From Dactylis glomerata (taxonomy: Eukaryota; Streptophyta; Magnoliopsida; Poales; Poaceae): a stretch of 64,000 nucleotides of DNA. Shown one piece after another: positions 10,461 to 21,862 of this stretch; position 1 is the stretch's first letter, and every line of letters begins with the position of its first letter. The notes beneath the pieces were generated by a model. That model was not told the DNA's origin and ran no database searches. It worked only from the letters and a program-made list of their open reading frames with translations. The position numbers were made by a program, and so were the translations under genes. The stretch lies in assembly GCA_007115705.1 (NCBI GenBank), contig QXEO01000342.1, forward strand, positions 806,001 to 870,000. The letters are read 5' to 3'.

Positions 10461-10639
10461 AGCCTACTGAGCTCTAAGATAGGGCTCACTAGACTGAGCC
10501 TTAGATGGACCCTTTGAATAAAGGGAAATATAACCAGAAGCGCCGCACCCTTCTATTGTGCGGCGGGTTGGCTCGCACGTCTGATTCTTTTTCTATGGTC
10601 TGATCTGTCACCTTATAGCACGGAGGCTTACACATGGCT

Positions 10640-11795
10640 ATACACGGCGTTAGAACAAGACGAAGAAACTATTGTGGGTGAAGAGAATTTGAAGATCTAT
10701 ATCGCTGAATATTATAAAAAGCTATTTGGCAAACCCCCCAAAATAATTTCTCTCATGAAGAATATTAGGGATGATATACCGCAACTGTCCCCTTAGGAGA
10801 ATTGCATTCTTATTTCGGAGTTCATAGATAGTAAGGTTTTTGGTGCCATTTCTCACATTGAACATAATAAAGCTCCCGGTCCGGATGGTTTCCCGACGGA
10901 GTTCTATCAAACTTTCTAGGAAGTGATTAAAGGCGATCTGATGCCTCTGTTTACACAATTGCATGCAAGTGAGCTGTCGTTGTTTATTAAACTTTGGTGT
11001 TATCACATTACTTCCTAAAAAGAAAAATGCGGTTCAGATTTAGCAGTAGACCAATATGCCTTCTTAATGTCAGTTTTAAAATTTCCACTAAAGAAGCTAC
11101 TAATCGGATTACTAGAATTGCTAGTACTATAGTTAGACCTACTTAGTCGGCTTTTATGCTAGGAAGACATATCCTTGAGGGAGTGGTGATCTTACATGAA
11201 ACTATCTATGAGCTTCATCGAAAGAAAACAGACGGAGTTTTATTCAAAATTGATTTTGAGAAGGCATACGATAAGGTTAAATGGCCTTTCCTTCAAAAAG
11301 TTCTGTGAATGAAAGGTTTTGATCCGGTTGGGTGTAATTGGATCAATAATTTTGTTCAAGGTGGTAGTGTCAAAATAAGAGTAGATGATGACATTAGTAA
11401 TTATTTTCAAACAAAAAAGTGTTTAAGGCAGGGAGATCCGTTGTCTCCTATGGTCTTTAATATAGTGGCCGACATGTTGGTTGTTCTAATTGCGAGGGCA
11501 AAAGAGGACGGCCAAGTCGGTGGACTAATCCCTCATCTTGTTGAAGGAGGGGTTTCGATATTGCAATATACTGATGATACTATTCTCTTCCTAGAACATG
11601 ATCACCAAAAGGCGGTGAATATGAAATTAATTCTATGCTTAATGTAACAATTGTCGGGACTCAAAATTACCTTCCATAAGAGTTGCTTTGGTAAGGCTAA
11701 AGAAGAGGAATACTTATATAGACAGCTTTTTGGGTGTGAATCTGGATCATTACCGTTTAAATATCTTTGAATCTCAATTCATTATAAGAAACTAA
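10640..11795 (+). pseudogene. LINE (non-LTR retrotransposon) reverse transcriptase fragment
   Basis: The + strand reads, through several stops, as the reverse transcriptase of a plant L1-type LINE. In order: NKAPGPDGFPTEFYQ (near 10870), FKIDFEKAYDKVKW (near 11245), CLRQGDPLSPMVFNIVADML (near 11430) and QYTDDTILFLEH (near 11570). The last is the catalytic box, with YTDD in place of the usual YADD. Stops occur at about 10795, 10918, 11145 and 11308, so it is dead. The endonuclease, RNase H and poly(A) tail are missing. At 11795 it is cut by the LTR of the next element. Confidence 0.85.
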
Positions 11796-13261
11796 TGTCG
11801 TCGCTCTGGACCAAGGGGTCCCAGCGCCAGCCGCTTGGATCGCTCCACGAAGGTAGAAGATAAGGCTTCACCGCCCCGTGGCCGGACCAAGGCGCTGTCG
11901 GATGGTCGACCACCGCTTTAGAGCTGCGAAGAGCCACCTGCAAGTCCATTCGTGGGAAGAAGACGAAGGCCACCGCTGACACGACTATATATGCCGGGGA
12001 TGCGGCAGTCATCTTACATAGGAGATGGGAGAGAACCAGCAGGGGCAGCACGGTGCTAAGGGCTCTTAAGGCATGGTGAAGGCGAGGGCTACTCCTGCGG
12101 CAGAGCTTCTCGAAGATGTCGTGAGAACTTCTCGAACCGGCATCTTCGGAAGCTCTGTCATAGCAGCGTCCTTTGATCCTTTACCAGTTCCTGGAAGGCA
12201 TCCAGGAACGATGCATGCGGCAAGCCCTCCGGCAAGCTCTGCCCCAGCCTTTCAGTCCAACAAGGTGTTGTCGGGTGCTAGGCAAGGCCCTTCCCTTAAG
12301 TTGGAAGGAGGAAAAGAAGGCCTCTCCTCCTTGCGGAAAGGGAAGCGTGCTCGAGAAGGATGCCATCCCTAGCGGGTAAGGGAAATCTTACAAGCGAAGG
12401 CATCTCCCCAAGCCGGGAGATAGAAGCGTATGAGAGAAGGCTCGGGACCTGTCCCGAAAGTCAAGGACGCCAGGCACGTGGCGGGCGAATCCCGCTGGGA
12501 GATCTCCTATCACCCCCCGGGAACGCGCATGGAGGACGCGAGGCGGAAGTCCACTGCGGCGGACTTGCAGAAGGCATCATTATCGCAGCAGGCGCGGTAA
12601 TGACAGACAAGACCGGCTGGTCGAGTCCCATCGGTGCAGCGCGCTAGACAGAGTGAAAGACAGCTCGATGACTAGCCCTGAAGGGCTACGCCACCGCCCA
12701 AAGTCGTGTGACATCTGTCACGCATGCAATTTGGCCACTGTGGTATCCCCTGAGTATAAAAGGAGGGCCAGGCCACAATGGAGAGAAGAGAGAGCTTATA
12801 CCAGAGAAAGACATGCGAGACAAGGCAAAACACCAAGGCAGTCAAGGTGTAGAGCTGGTAGCATAGGCTAAGTTAGGAGAGATAGAGGCCTACAAGATCT
12901 ACATCTTCTGAGTTCTAAGGTAGGGACTGGGAGGAGCTCAGCTCTCAGATCGATCTAGCTATCTCCTTCACCTCGGAGGAGTTAGAGTAGACTAGGCCGA
13001 GATTAGTCAAGTCCGATGGTCGGGAGCTCACCTCGGCGGCCACCGGCGACCTTGTACACCCGGCCGACGACATCTTCATCTATAATCTCAGACATCCTAG
13101 ACGTAGGGTTTTACGAGAGATCCCATATGGTAGCCTGAACCATGGTAAATCGCTGTGTGTTCCATGTGTTTTTTGTGGTGACAAAGGCGTCTCATCCGCA
13201 CCACTTGCCAAACAACCTAGGGGGTGCGGATCCCCCGGTGTCCGTGTCTGACCACACGACA
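11796..13261 (+). repeat. 5' LTR of the Tat-type element (about 1.47 kb)
   Basis: Begins TGTCGTCGCT and ends CACACGACA, just before the PBS-like sequence. It contains a good TATA box, GAGTATAAAAGGAGG (12752-12766). It has no second copy in the window, so its borders rest on the TG/CA ends and on where the LINE stops. Confidence 0.6.
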
Positions 13262-13357
13262 TCTGCGTGCCAGGTAGGAGGCGCAATACGTCTTCATCAT
13301 CTTCCTCGACTTCAGCTTCGACATCTTCGATGACTCCATCTCCTCTATCCCCTGACC

Positions 13358-14620
13358 ATGCCTAGGGAAGGAGATGGTGCGGCATGTCAGGCCGCCTCGC
13401 CCGACGAGGAGCGGTGGGTGCCCCGCTCTATCGCCTTGGCACGACAGCGTGCTCAGGAGGCAGCGAGGCATGCCCCTGCGCCGCCCCCAATGGCTGGCAT
13501 GGAGGCGCCATCCCCCGAGCCCGATGCTGCCTGATGCCAAGGCAGAGGCGCGGAAGGCGCTACCATTGAGGAGCCTCGCGGTGGCGCAGGAGGCGCCATC
13601 AGTGAGGAAGGCGCTGGGAGAGTGTGTGCTCCATCGCTCACCCAGCCCGGCGTCCGGTGCGCACCAAGACCTTGCGTTGGTCCGCAAAAGGGTGGAGAGC
13701 GGAGAGGATGGTAGAGCGGCTGTGCCTCATCACCCCGCGCAGGCTCCACGAGGCGTAAACAACCTCGGGGAGGCTCTGGCTGCCATTTGCTCCCTCGCCT
13801 CTTTCCCTCCAATGCCGGGGGCTCCAGCGTACCGGAGTTGGGAAGCACGCCTCCAGGAGCTAACCGAGTATGTGCAGCACTTCACCACCGTGGTGTATCT
13901 CAGTTCCTTTCCTCCCGCTCAAGGGCAGGGGCAGCGACTGCGCCCCGCGGGGGAGTTGCACATACAACGGCACGCCGAGGTGCGGCGGGACCCATCATGG
14001 CTCGCTCTGCTCAACCTACGGCCGATGTGGGCCGGCCAGCCCTGGTCGCGGAAGTCCCCCCGCTGCCAAAGGCGGGTACCGTGGCTATCACCTTGCTTCG
14101 CCGCGAGAAGAGCCGCGACACCACCATGCATCGTCCGCAAGAACGGCCGGCCCCGGTCTAGGTGGCGCAAGACGCTCGTGACCCGGTGCCCACCGCCGAG
14201 AAGAGGAGGGCGAGCAGGCATGCCCCGGAGAAGCCCCTGGCGGCTGAGCCAGGACCCGCCGTTGCGGCGGAAAGGAAGGTCAGGACCAGCGATCCCGCAG
14301 ATGTCACTGCAGAACCGGCCCAACGGAAGTGGTGCCCATTGCACGAGACAAGCCTCCACAACGCCACGGATTGTTGCCACATCAACAACTTGGTGGAGAT
14401 CTGCAGGGACTGCCTTGCAAAGCATGCAGCTATGGGGCAACCCATGGTTGTTACGAGTGTGGCCAGCCCGGCCACTGGTCATGCGACTGTCCCAACAAGG
14501 CCTCCTTCCCAGGAGGATCCTGTGGCTGGGGAGAAGGCCTGGTGGGAGCCCGGCCTAGGTGCGGTGCGTACTGCGGCCACCCGGGAAGGGCTCCTCGGGG
14601 TTGAGGCGACTACCACGACG
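13358..14620 (+). pseudogene. Gag remnant with CCHC zinc knuckle
   Basis: Starting at an ATG (13358), the frame MPREGDGAACQAASPDEERW runs for about 58 codons to a stop. Gag-like sequence then continues in other frames. Near 14450 a clear zinc knuckle appears: CYECGQPGHWSCDC (C-x2-C-x4-H-x4-C), the RNA-binding motif of retroelement nucleocapsid. The region is much shorter than a full Tat gag and has several frameshifts. A 394-codon open frame over the same DNA (13374-14558) is not the gag frame. Confidence 0.6.
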
Positions 14621-15054
14621 TAGCAGGCGGCCAAGGAAGAGAAGCAAGGGAGTACCTAGGGGATGTCGTGACAACCTACGGTGGGGATGCTTTGCCTCCT
14701 CGCCCTGTTGCGATCGGGCACTCTCCCGGGGAACCTGCAGAAGCTGAACTGCGCCCAGCCCCGCTGGAGGGTGCGGCCCGAGACCTAGGTTGGGCAAAGA
14801 AGCGTTCCTCCCTGGAACCTTTTTGCCCTGACCACTGGGATTTTGACGCCGCGGAGGAACAGATCCGCCGAGTGTTCACGGAAACCTACAACGCGCTGCA
14901 CGCCATGTGGGCAGTGCCCTGCATCATGACCCTAAGCTACCCTAGAGCTGTGCAAACTCGCATGGCACTGCTGGACCTCAAAGAGCCAAAGGACGGGGGC
15001 TTTCCCGAGCAATCCGACCCAGATCAGGCGCCAGCTAGATGATAAGAGCCAGAG

Positions 15055-15552
15055 GAAGAAGCCCCCGACAACTGGGTTACCTACTTTGATGGCACCCAGT
15101 CCTGGGAAGGCTTGGGGGCTGGCGTACTCCTAGTCTCGCCCACGGGCCAGCACCTCAAGTATGTCATCCAACTTGCCTTCCCCCGGGCAGGTTGTGCTAG
15201 TAGCACAACAGAGTGTGAAGGCCTCCTAACCGGCCTGAGGATTGCAGTGGGGCTGGGAATCTCCCACCTCTCTATCCGCGACAACTCCCAACTCACAGCT
15301 GGCCAAGCAGAGGGAGTCAGGATGAGCCCGCTGATGAAGGCGTATGTGGACGAGTTGCGGAAGCTTGAGTGCCACTTCTGCAGCCTCAAGCTCGAGCACG
15401 TCCCCCGCGGACAGGATGTTGTCGTGAAGGATCTATCCCAGATAGCTGCCAAAGGATTGCCAGTCCCCGCAGGAGCCATCATCGAGAAGTTATCCAAGCC
15501 ATCAGCTGTACCAGATGAAGAAGACACTAGGGCCCCACCAGCGACCGAGTAG
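15055..15552 (+). pseudogene. Archaeal-type RNase H remnant of the Tat-type element
   Basis: The frame reads WVTYFDGTQSWEGLGAGVLL, LKYVIQLAFPRAG, TECEGLLTGLRIAVGLGISH and IRDNSQLTAGQAEG. This is the second RNase H of Tat elements, which normally has YFDGS, AEYEGL and RGDSQLV. Here RGDS has become RDNS and AEYE has become TECE, so catalytic acidic positions are altered and the enzyme should be inactive. No reverse transcriptase precedes it, which implies a large internal deletion. Confidence 0.75.
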
Positions 15553-17090
15553 GGGGCTCCTCCAACAACTAAGCAACAAGAGGGCACGGCTGACCCAGCA
15601 AGCGAACGGTGCGTACCGCCCGCTCCAACTTGCCGGTCCAGCTGAGGAAAAACACCACTTTGAGTAGAGACGAGTGCTGCAAACTCGAAAGGGCCACAAC
15701 ATCGAAATTGCTTGTGACCCCCCTGCGTAGCAGAGGAAGAACCGCGTCAACCAACGGTCTTAATTACCGATTCTCTCAGATACCTGCTGAGGCAAAGCCA
15801 ACTCCCCTGAAAAGAGGGACTTGGTGGCGCCAATTTCCTTGACAGGGTTCATAGCCAGGCGAATGTGCGGTTCGTCCGCTATTTGCAAAGGTTCTCACAG
15901 CCAACACGGTGGGCGTGGCTGATCCCAGGAGTTATAACGGGGAAACCTTGTTCGATGGGATCTTAAATCCCGGAGAGCGTAGGATCTCTCCCCCGAATGT
16001 GGGAGGGCCCACGCAGAGTGTTGTATGTCTTCCGCCATGGCAATGCCGGACCAGGAAGATAGGTATCGATAACCAGTGAGGGGCTCATGGAACATCGATT
16101 TCATCCTAATCTTTGATCCTAAAAGTGCCCACTCGCGTTTGGCCTTAGACTAAAGCACGGCTGTGGATGCGCACGCAGAATAAACGATGACCAGCGTGGT
16201 TGTGGGGACGCCCGCTTGTAAACCGCTGCCCAATAGATGGGGAACGCAAGTGTAGGACACTGACCCACATTTGTAATCCGGAGGATAGATGCTCATGTCA
16301 CTCTGCAACAGTCAATTAAGCCAGAGTTGACTCAACCCTGGGCCTTGTTGAGGCGCCATCTTGACACGCGGCCTTGAGACTAGTTGATATTTTTATCTTG
16401 ACTTTGAGCAGGGGGCTTTACCTCTATATCAGTGCACATGTTCAGGAAAGCAGCATCGTGTGTAGATCTGCGACGACGGGCACTGCTCACGGTCAAATCA
16501 ACGGCGAGCACTGCTCGCGGTCAAGATCCAAATATCTCTGAGTCTGGGAGAAACGGCTAGATTGGACTACTAACGATGTTTCAAAAATGATTTTGCAAAG
16601 TATTTCCTGAAAAAGCTTTCCAAAAAACCTTTTCGAAAAGATTTGCGAAAACATTTGATGCAGGAGTATTACAAAACGATTTTCAAAAACCCCGTTTTCA
16701 AAAAAGATTTTTTTTCCTCAAAAACCATTTTTGAAAACCCTTTTGAAAAAATGTTGCAGGGATCGCAACTCGAATATGGCTTGATCGAAGAATATCAGCC
16801 TGGGACAACATTGGCCTAACCTTCCCTCAGGAAGACAAGGAATAGAGCATATGGAAACAGATAAGTCTCCATCGTCACTCTCTTTACTTACTGCAAACAT
16901 TGTGAATATTTTGATCCTCATTTAGCACATGTATATTCGAATCACAAGCACATCATGCATCATTGGTATAGCAAGTAGAGTATAACTACCTAACCAAAAT
17001 ATTATATACAAGTATACATTGTCTTTGGCAAACATGGTGTTTGAGTGTAGGAATAGGGAGACAAAATAAAAAGAAGGCCCAAGGGCTCAG
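15553..17090. other. Non-coding interior of the Tat-type element
   Basis: No domain is recognised. 16580-16760 is a low-complexity block of CAAAA/TTTT runs (for example CTTTCCAAAAAACCTTTTCG). The rest looks like decayed spacer between the lost integrase region and the antisense ORF. Confidence 0.45.
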
Positions 17091-17099
17091 GCCCTAGGC

Positions 17100-19983
17100 A
17101 CATGGTGGTTGACCTGCTCCAGAAGCTCAGAAAATACTCCAGCCACGGCGACCCGGGCAGTCTCCTCAGCTGACCTCCCGGCAGCGTCGTTCCTGAATCT
17201 TTCAAAGATCCGGGCGAAGGGGAAGTTGGGAGCAAAGCGATGCACTCGTGTGAGGATGAGCTTGCCAACCAAGTTGACAATGCGACCCCCCTTCGTCTAC
17301 AACACTAGCCTCAACCTCTTCGAGAGGGAGCTGATCCGCCTGACAACATCCATAAACCAGAGGGCGATGTCCCCCTGGGGCGCAGATAGAATCGCTAGCG
17401 GCTCGAGGCCCAGTGCTGGCCTCACTTGAATCGCAAGGCCCCAAAATGCCCTGACGGTTTCGGTCGTCGCCGGAGGCCGCCCTCTCGTCCCCAAGGGCCT
17501 TTTCCAGCTGCACCATGATGAGGGCGATGCTTGTATCACACTCAGCCATGAATGCCACACGTGACTCTGCCGCTGCGAGAGCGACATGCAGTTCGCCCTG
17601 CAGCGCAGTGATCTGGGCGTTCAGGGTTGCCTAGTGCTGCAATGCGGCATCAATCTGCCGTTGAACAGCGTCGACATGGTCCTCGGCTCCCAACTCCTGG
17701 CTACACAGTGCCTTGCGCAGTCCGGAGTTGGTCGAGGCGAGCTCGTCGAGACGCTCTTCATACGACAGATCCCTGCTGTCCAGATTGGAAATCTGGGCCA
17801 GGAGATCACTCTCCTGGTCCCAGTGCTCTTGCTCCAGTTTGGCCATGGTGGCCTTGGGTTCTGCCACCTCGTCGTCGTCCCCTGCCCGCTGGACTTGATG
17901 CGCATCTGGGCCTAGATGCGCAGCATCAAGCTCCTACTGTGGCATCTTCGAACTGATTCCCGTGGGATCCATGGCGGGAGAAGGTGTGCGGTTGGGACCT
18001 GCCAGAGCAGTGGTGCCTGGGGCTATGGTGTCAGCCTATCCCAGGCCCCTCTCTTGGCCGCTCCCCCTCCGGGCTCCATCGGTTCCCTCTGATGCGACGG
18101 TCTCAGGACAGTGTCCATGGGGGTTGCGGCAAAAGCTGGCGCATGGGGAGGCAACGTCGGGCTAGAGGCGTCCGAGACAGCAGCGGCAGCTTGTCTTGGA
18201 CCGCTCTCCCGGGTGACTCTACCCACCGGCTCTGTCACCCTATCCTCCGGGGAGGACACGGAGACCCAAGAAGGAAAAGTCAATTGCCTTGAAAGGAAAC
18301 AAAGAAGGGAAATTGGCAAAAATGGACAGCAAAAGAGTTGGCTAAAAACAGTGCACCTACCGGAGCGGCGGTACTGGTTGTGGGGAAAGTCTCTGGACGG
18401 CCCCTGGCAGCCATGCTGGCCCCGACATCTGCACTCAAGAGAAAGAAGGAAAAGTTAGCCTGGGAAGGACAATCTCGGCAAGGGATGTGGGAAGCAAACA
18501 GAGTGGGAGTGAGTTACCCGTTGCGGGGAGTCTCAACTCCTTGCCCGGGGCTCCGCAAAGCCTCTTGCTAGTGGGCTCGCATGGTGCGGAGGTGCCTTCC
18601 CGGGCCCGCTTGATTGAGGTTTCCAGGGAAAGGTCCCTCCTGCACGACAAAAGAAGCAATGTGAATTTAAAGACCCAAAGTGAAAAGACGGAGAAATAAG
18701 TGTGCAAGCAAACTGGGAAGCTTACCGAGGCGAGTTCAAAAGGCAGCCCCCACTCCAGGTCGTCCCAGCCTACAGTGCTCGGGAGCGAGCTTTCCATGGG
18801 AACGGCACGTGAAGTGCTGGCACCCGCAGAAACGCTTGCGCTAGGCGCTGAGCCCGGGGGCTGGCCAGGTGCGACGGCCTTAGGCGCCACCGAGGGCGGC
18901 AGACCAGGGCGTCTGACCCCTCGTCCTCCTCAATGGCCTCTCGGGCCACGAGAAGAAGACCGATCATCTGGCTCCTTTGCGCTACATTGAGGTCCTCATC
19001 TGCCCCCTCCGGCAGTGACCTCTGGTGCCACTGAGACAGCAACAAGGCCCCATTCATCGCAATGAGGCATTGAAGCCAAGATGGCCTCGCGTTCTGCAGT
19101 GCTCAGCCGGATGAGTATGTGAATGCCTTGTGGCCTCGACAGTCCGGTCGCCACCAGTCAGAAAGTTGGAAATCGTCACAACCTTGCTCGAGGAGGGGCT
19201 TTCTTGGTGCATCCTAGTCGGGTGTTCCCGAGAAAGCACCTCCCAGTGTGGGAAGGAGTGCCGCCCCAGCGGCACAATATTGTGGCGAAGAAATGAGTTC
19301 ACCACATGGTCGGCGACAAGGTGGAGGTTCCAGAGCTGCTGGATTCTCTCCACTGCGGCCTCCAGCCCGACCATGTTTGCCGGCGAGGTCCAGATGGGGA
19401 GGGCTTCCGGGGCGCCTGTCGGCTCGGCGCACCACATGGTCGTCCTCCTTGAGAACCTCAAGAAGAACCAGTTCGCCCGACATTCATCCCAGTCCCTCTA
19501 GGGCATGGCGATGAAGCGCGTCACCATGTGGGGACGAAGGCGGAAAATGAGGCAGCCAAAAATGGTGCCACTGGCATCGAGGTGCGCCTCAAAGAAGACG
19601 CGGAAGAGAGCTACTGAAGGGCGCACCCCGACATACGCCTCACAGAAACGCTGGAAGATGGCCAGCGTGAGGAGGTGTTGGGGTGGAGCTGCGGCAGCAC
19701 CACGCCGTAGGTGGACAGCATGACATGGAGGAAAAGTGACATCGGCGGGACCATCTCTGCCACTAAGAAGTAGAAAAAGACCCGCGCGTCCCTCGCCCCA
19801 CGGCCCGTGACCTCGCTGCCATGGGCCATGAAGGTCTGGCCGTGCTCGTTCGACCCGTCCGCTACATAGCCGGCGAGTTGCTCGAGCCCCTGCCCTCCGC
19901 CAATGGGTCCAAATGGGAGGAAGGGTTCTTGAGACCAGGAGCTTTGCGCTGCTGCCTTCTTGAACTTGGACTTACTGGGAGCC
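17100..19983 (-). pseudogene. Antisense accessory ORF, putative gypsy-type transposon (Transposase_28-like) protein
   Basis: Opposite to the element's gag-pol, an ATG at 19981-19983 opens MAPSKSKFKKAAAQSS. It continues to VPPMSLFLHVMLSTYGVVLP near 19740, the core of the plant-specific 'putative gypsy type transposon' domain. After frameshifts it goes on with FSRRTTMWCAEPTGAPEALP (near 19430) and NLHLVADHVVNSFLRHNIVP (near 19310). Around 17631-17867 a Glu/Gln/Leu-rich stretch (MAEPKATMAKLEQEHWDQES) would form a coiled coil, as in the C-terminal part of these proteins. Their function is unknown. This copy has several frameshifts and is probably dead. Confidence 0.65.
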
Positions 19984-20119
19984 ATGGTGCAGCGAGAGGC
20001 GCAGAAATTGAAGGAGAAGGAAGTGCGGTGGAGAAGGATGCGAGAGGTGAGATGCATGGGCGACAAAAGGATGAAGGACGCCGTCCAAACCCTTTTATAG
20101 GGCACAGGTGCAGACCCAC

Positions 20120-20481
20120 TGATGAGGGTTAACTCGGCAAATATCCTAGATGAAGGACTTAGGATCAGGGGAAGAGTGCGTCGGATGAACTTGAAGGTAA
20201 AAGTTCTGGCAAACAAAGCAAAACTTGATGTGCATCGAGAATAAGCTAGTAATCAATTGGCTCAATCTCAATCTGTCCCTGGCCGGCCTCTCCTGGCCCC
20301 TATATATAGGTGGCCAGGTCTTGAGGATCCGGTCAGGTTCAATACGAATTACAATGTCTGTATACGATATCAACTCGTATTTCGACTATGTCTATACTTG
20401 GGCCTAACTCTTATTACACATTTACCCGAACGGGCCCTAGGGGTACTAAAATAATGGGCCTTAGCAGCCGTACCCTTGTCA
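20120..20481 (-). repeat. 3' LTR of element A
   Basis: 362 bp. On the minus strand it begins TGACAAGGGTAC and ends GGGTTAACCCTCATCA-like. It is preceded by the PPT CTCGGGGGCTAC (plus coordinates 20482-20493, reversed). A TATA-like CCTATATATAGG lies near 20298-20309. It is homologous to the LTRs of B, C and fragment F. Confidence 0.85.
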
Positions 20482-21150
20482 GTAGCCCCCGAGATTCTAC
20501 CAGAATTGTAAATTCGGGCTGAATCTCAAATCTTCAAATCTTCGTATCTTCGACTTGCAATCTTCGACTTGATCAATCTTTGATTTATCTTTATTTCTCT
20601 AATCTCATTGATTATTTTTATACTCTTAATTTCTCATGGGGATTTTGGTGAACAAGCTCGGTGCTTCTGACGGATCAGGAAACCAGCTGATTGCCTGAGC
20701 AAAAACTTGCCACCTACTTCAAACTCAAGTCCCCGGACTCGAATTCGGTACCTGGCGTAACCCAGTCTTTTGCCGCATTTAGGACTTACTAAGACATGGA
20801 TTCTAATATTTCTTAGGGTACCCAGTGCGTCCACCGGGATTTTTCTTCGCATCGTGGATACGGAAATTTACTAGCAGAGTGCACTCATGTGCGTAGGCCA
20901 TGCAGGACGGATCCTGAGGTCTTACCTTCATGATCTCTACGACCATGGCATTCACGCTTTTATCGTGACGACGTGGCTTGAGAATCAAACTTTTGTCGTG
21001 AGCCTTATTTGGCTGTTTGAATACCCAAAATCTTCGGGATGCTTTCTTCAACTAGTCGCAAATCCCTCCCGATGGGAGTAAATTAGCGGATTTTAATGTC
21101 TGGTGTTTGTCATTTGGACGATGAAGTCGATAATTTGCTTCAATATGTAT

Positions 21151-21366
21151 TCGATAATTTCCATCTTCATCGCGAAGTCGATAATTTCCATCTTCATCGC
21201 GAAGTCGATAATTTCCATCTTCATCGCAAAGTAGATAATTTCCATCTTCATCGCGAAGTCGATAATTTCCATCTTCATCACGAAGTCGATAATTTCCATC
21301 TTCATCGCGAAGTCGATAATTTCCATCTTCATCGCGAAGTCGGTAATTTCCATCTTCAACGGGTGC
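21151..21366 (+). repeat. 27-bp tandem repeat, 8 units
   Basis: Eight nearly identical units of TCGATAATTTCCATCTTCATCGCGAAG lie in the 3' region of element A. Because 27 is divisible by 3 and the unit has no stop in certain frames, both strands are open across the array (a 9-residue repeat such as DNFHLHREV on +). I regard these open frames as a by-product. No matching array was seen in element C. Confidence 0.93.
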
Positions 21367-21699
21367 GTGACCAGCGCTCCCGATGGGAGTAGCCCCCGAG
21401 GCTATAGTTGAATTTTATTGAGTATAGGCTAAATCATATCTGCGCCATCAACTATATGATGAAACTCGTTGAACCCTTCATTTCTTCAACAATCATCGGG
21501 TGCACGACCAGCGCTCCCGATGGCAGTAGCCCCCGAGGCTATAAAGGGATGCTTATAGCCTTTTATAGGCTCAAAATCAATTATCTCTATTGCACGCCTT
21601 TTGTTTTTTCTTTTTTAATTTATAAGTAGATCTTCTTTTTCTTATCCTCTTTTTTTTATTAAACCAGTTGGATCTCTAGGCCTGTACTTTATCTAGACC

Positions 21700-21790
21700 T
21701 TGAATTTTTAAAGGCCCAATAAAGGTGCCTTATAAATATGGGCCCTTCCCTTATCATGTAAACCCTAGCTTGCCTCTGTTAATCTTTGCC
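21700..21790 (+). promoter_or_regulatory. Promoter of the antisense AT-hook/B3 gene in element A
   Basis: On the + strand, 125 bp before the ATG at 21863, lies TATAAATA (21731-21738). It is flanked by AAAGGCCCAATA, ATGGGCCC and AAACCCTAG. TGGGCC/GGCCCA (site II-like) together with AAACCCTA (telo-box-like) is a combination known from plant housekeeping and ribosomal-protein promoters. The same set occurs at the same distance before the homologous ORF in element C. Confidence 0.6.
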
Positions 21791-21862
21791 ACCGCATCGT
21801 ATTCTTCCCCAGATTGGTTAGGGTTTCCATGTGCTTGTCCGGTGAGCCATTAAAAGATCTCC

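Larger units (their letters stand above)
4725..10512. mobile_element. Probable non-autonomous Mutator-like element (MULE)
   Basis: The 9-bp direct repeat TTTGAATAA lies at 4716-4724 and 10513-10521. Immediately inside, the left end (4725-4776) and the reverse complement of the right end (10461-10512) align without gaps, with 36 identities in 51 positions after the first base. Both contain a CTCAGT core and CTTAG(G/A)GCTCAGTAG(A/G)CT. A 9-bp TSD with long TIRs is the signature of the Mutator superfamily. No MURA-type transposase was recognised in the 5.8-kb interior, so the element would need one in trans. The GC-rich left part with exon-like pieces resembles a Pack-MULE, but no donor gene was identified. 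Confidence 0.6.
11796..20119 (+). mobile_element. Degenerate Tat-type Gypsy LTR retrotransposon, 3' LTR lost
   Basis: The element begins with a TG-initiated LTR (11796-13261) set into the LINE fragment. It continues with a PBS-like TGCGTGCCAGGTAGGAGG, gag remains with a CCHC knuckle, an archaeal-type RNase H remnant, and an antisense ORF with the 'gypsy-type transposon' (Transposase_28, PF04195) pattern. A second RNase H and an antisense ORF before the 3' LTR are known traits of Tat-lineage elements such as Grande and RIRE2. Reverse transcriptase and integrase are absent. The 3' LTR was not found; the sequence ends at 20119 against the LTR of element A. Confidence 0.7.

Noticed and set aside
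4725..10512. MURA transposase within the MULE-like element
   Set aside because: Looked for a long ORF or a transposase-like core on both strands; none found.
13374..14558. 394-codon open frame in the Tat-type element
   Set aside because: The gag start (13358) and the CCHC knuckle are in other frames; this one has no recognisable domain.
21093..21392. Open frames on both strands over the 27-bp repeat
   Set aside because: Both follow from a stop-free repeat unit whose length is a multiple of three.
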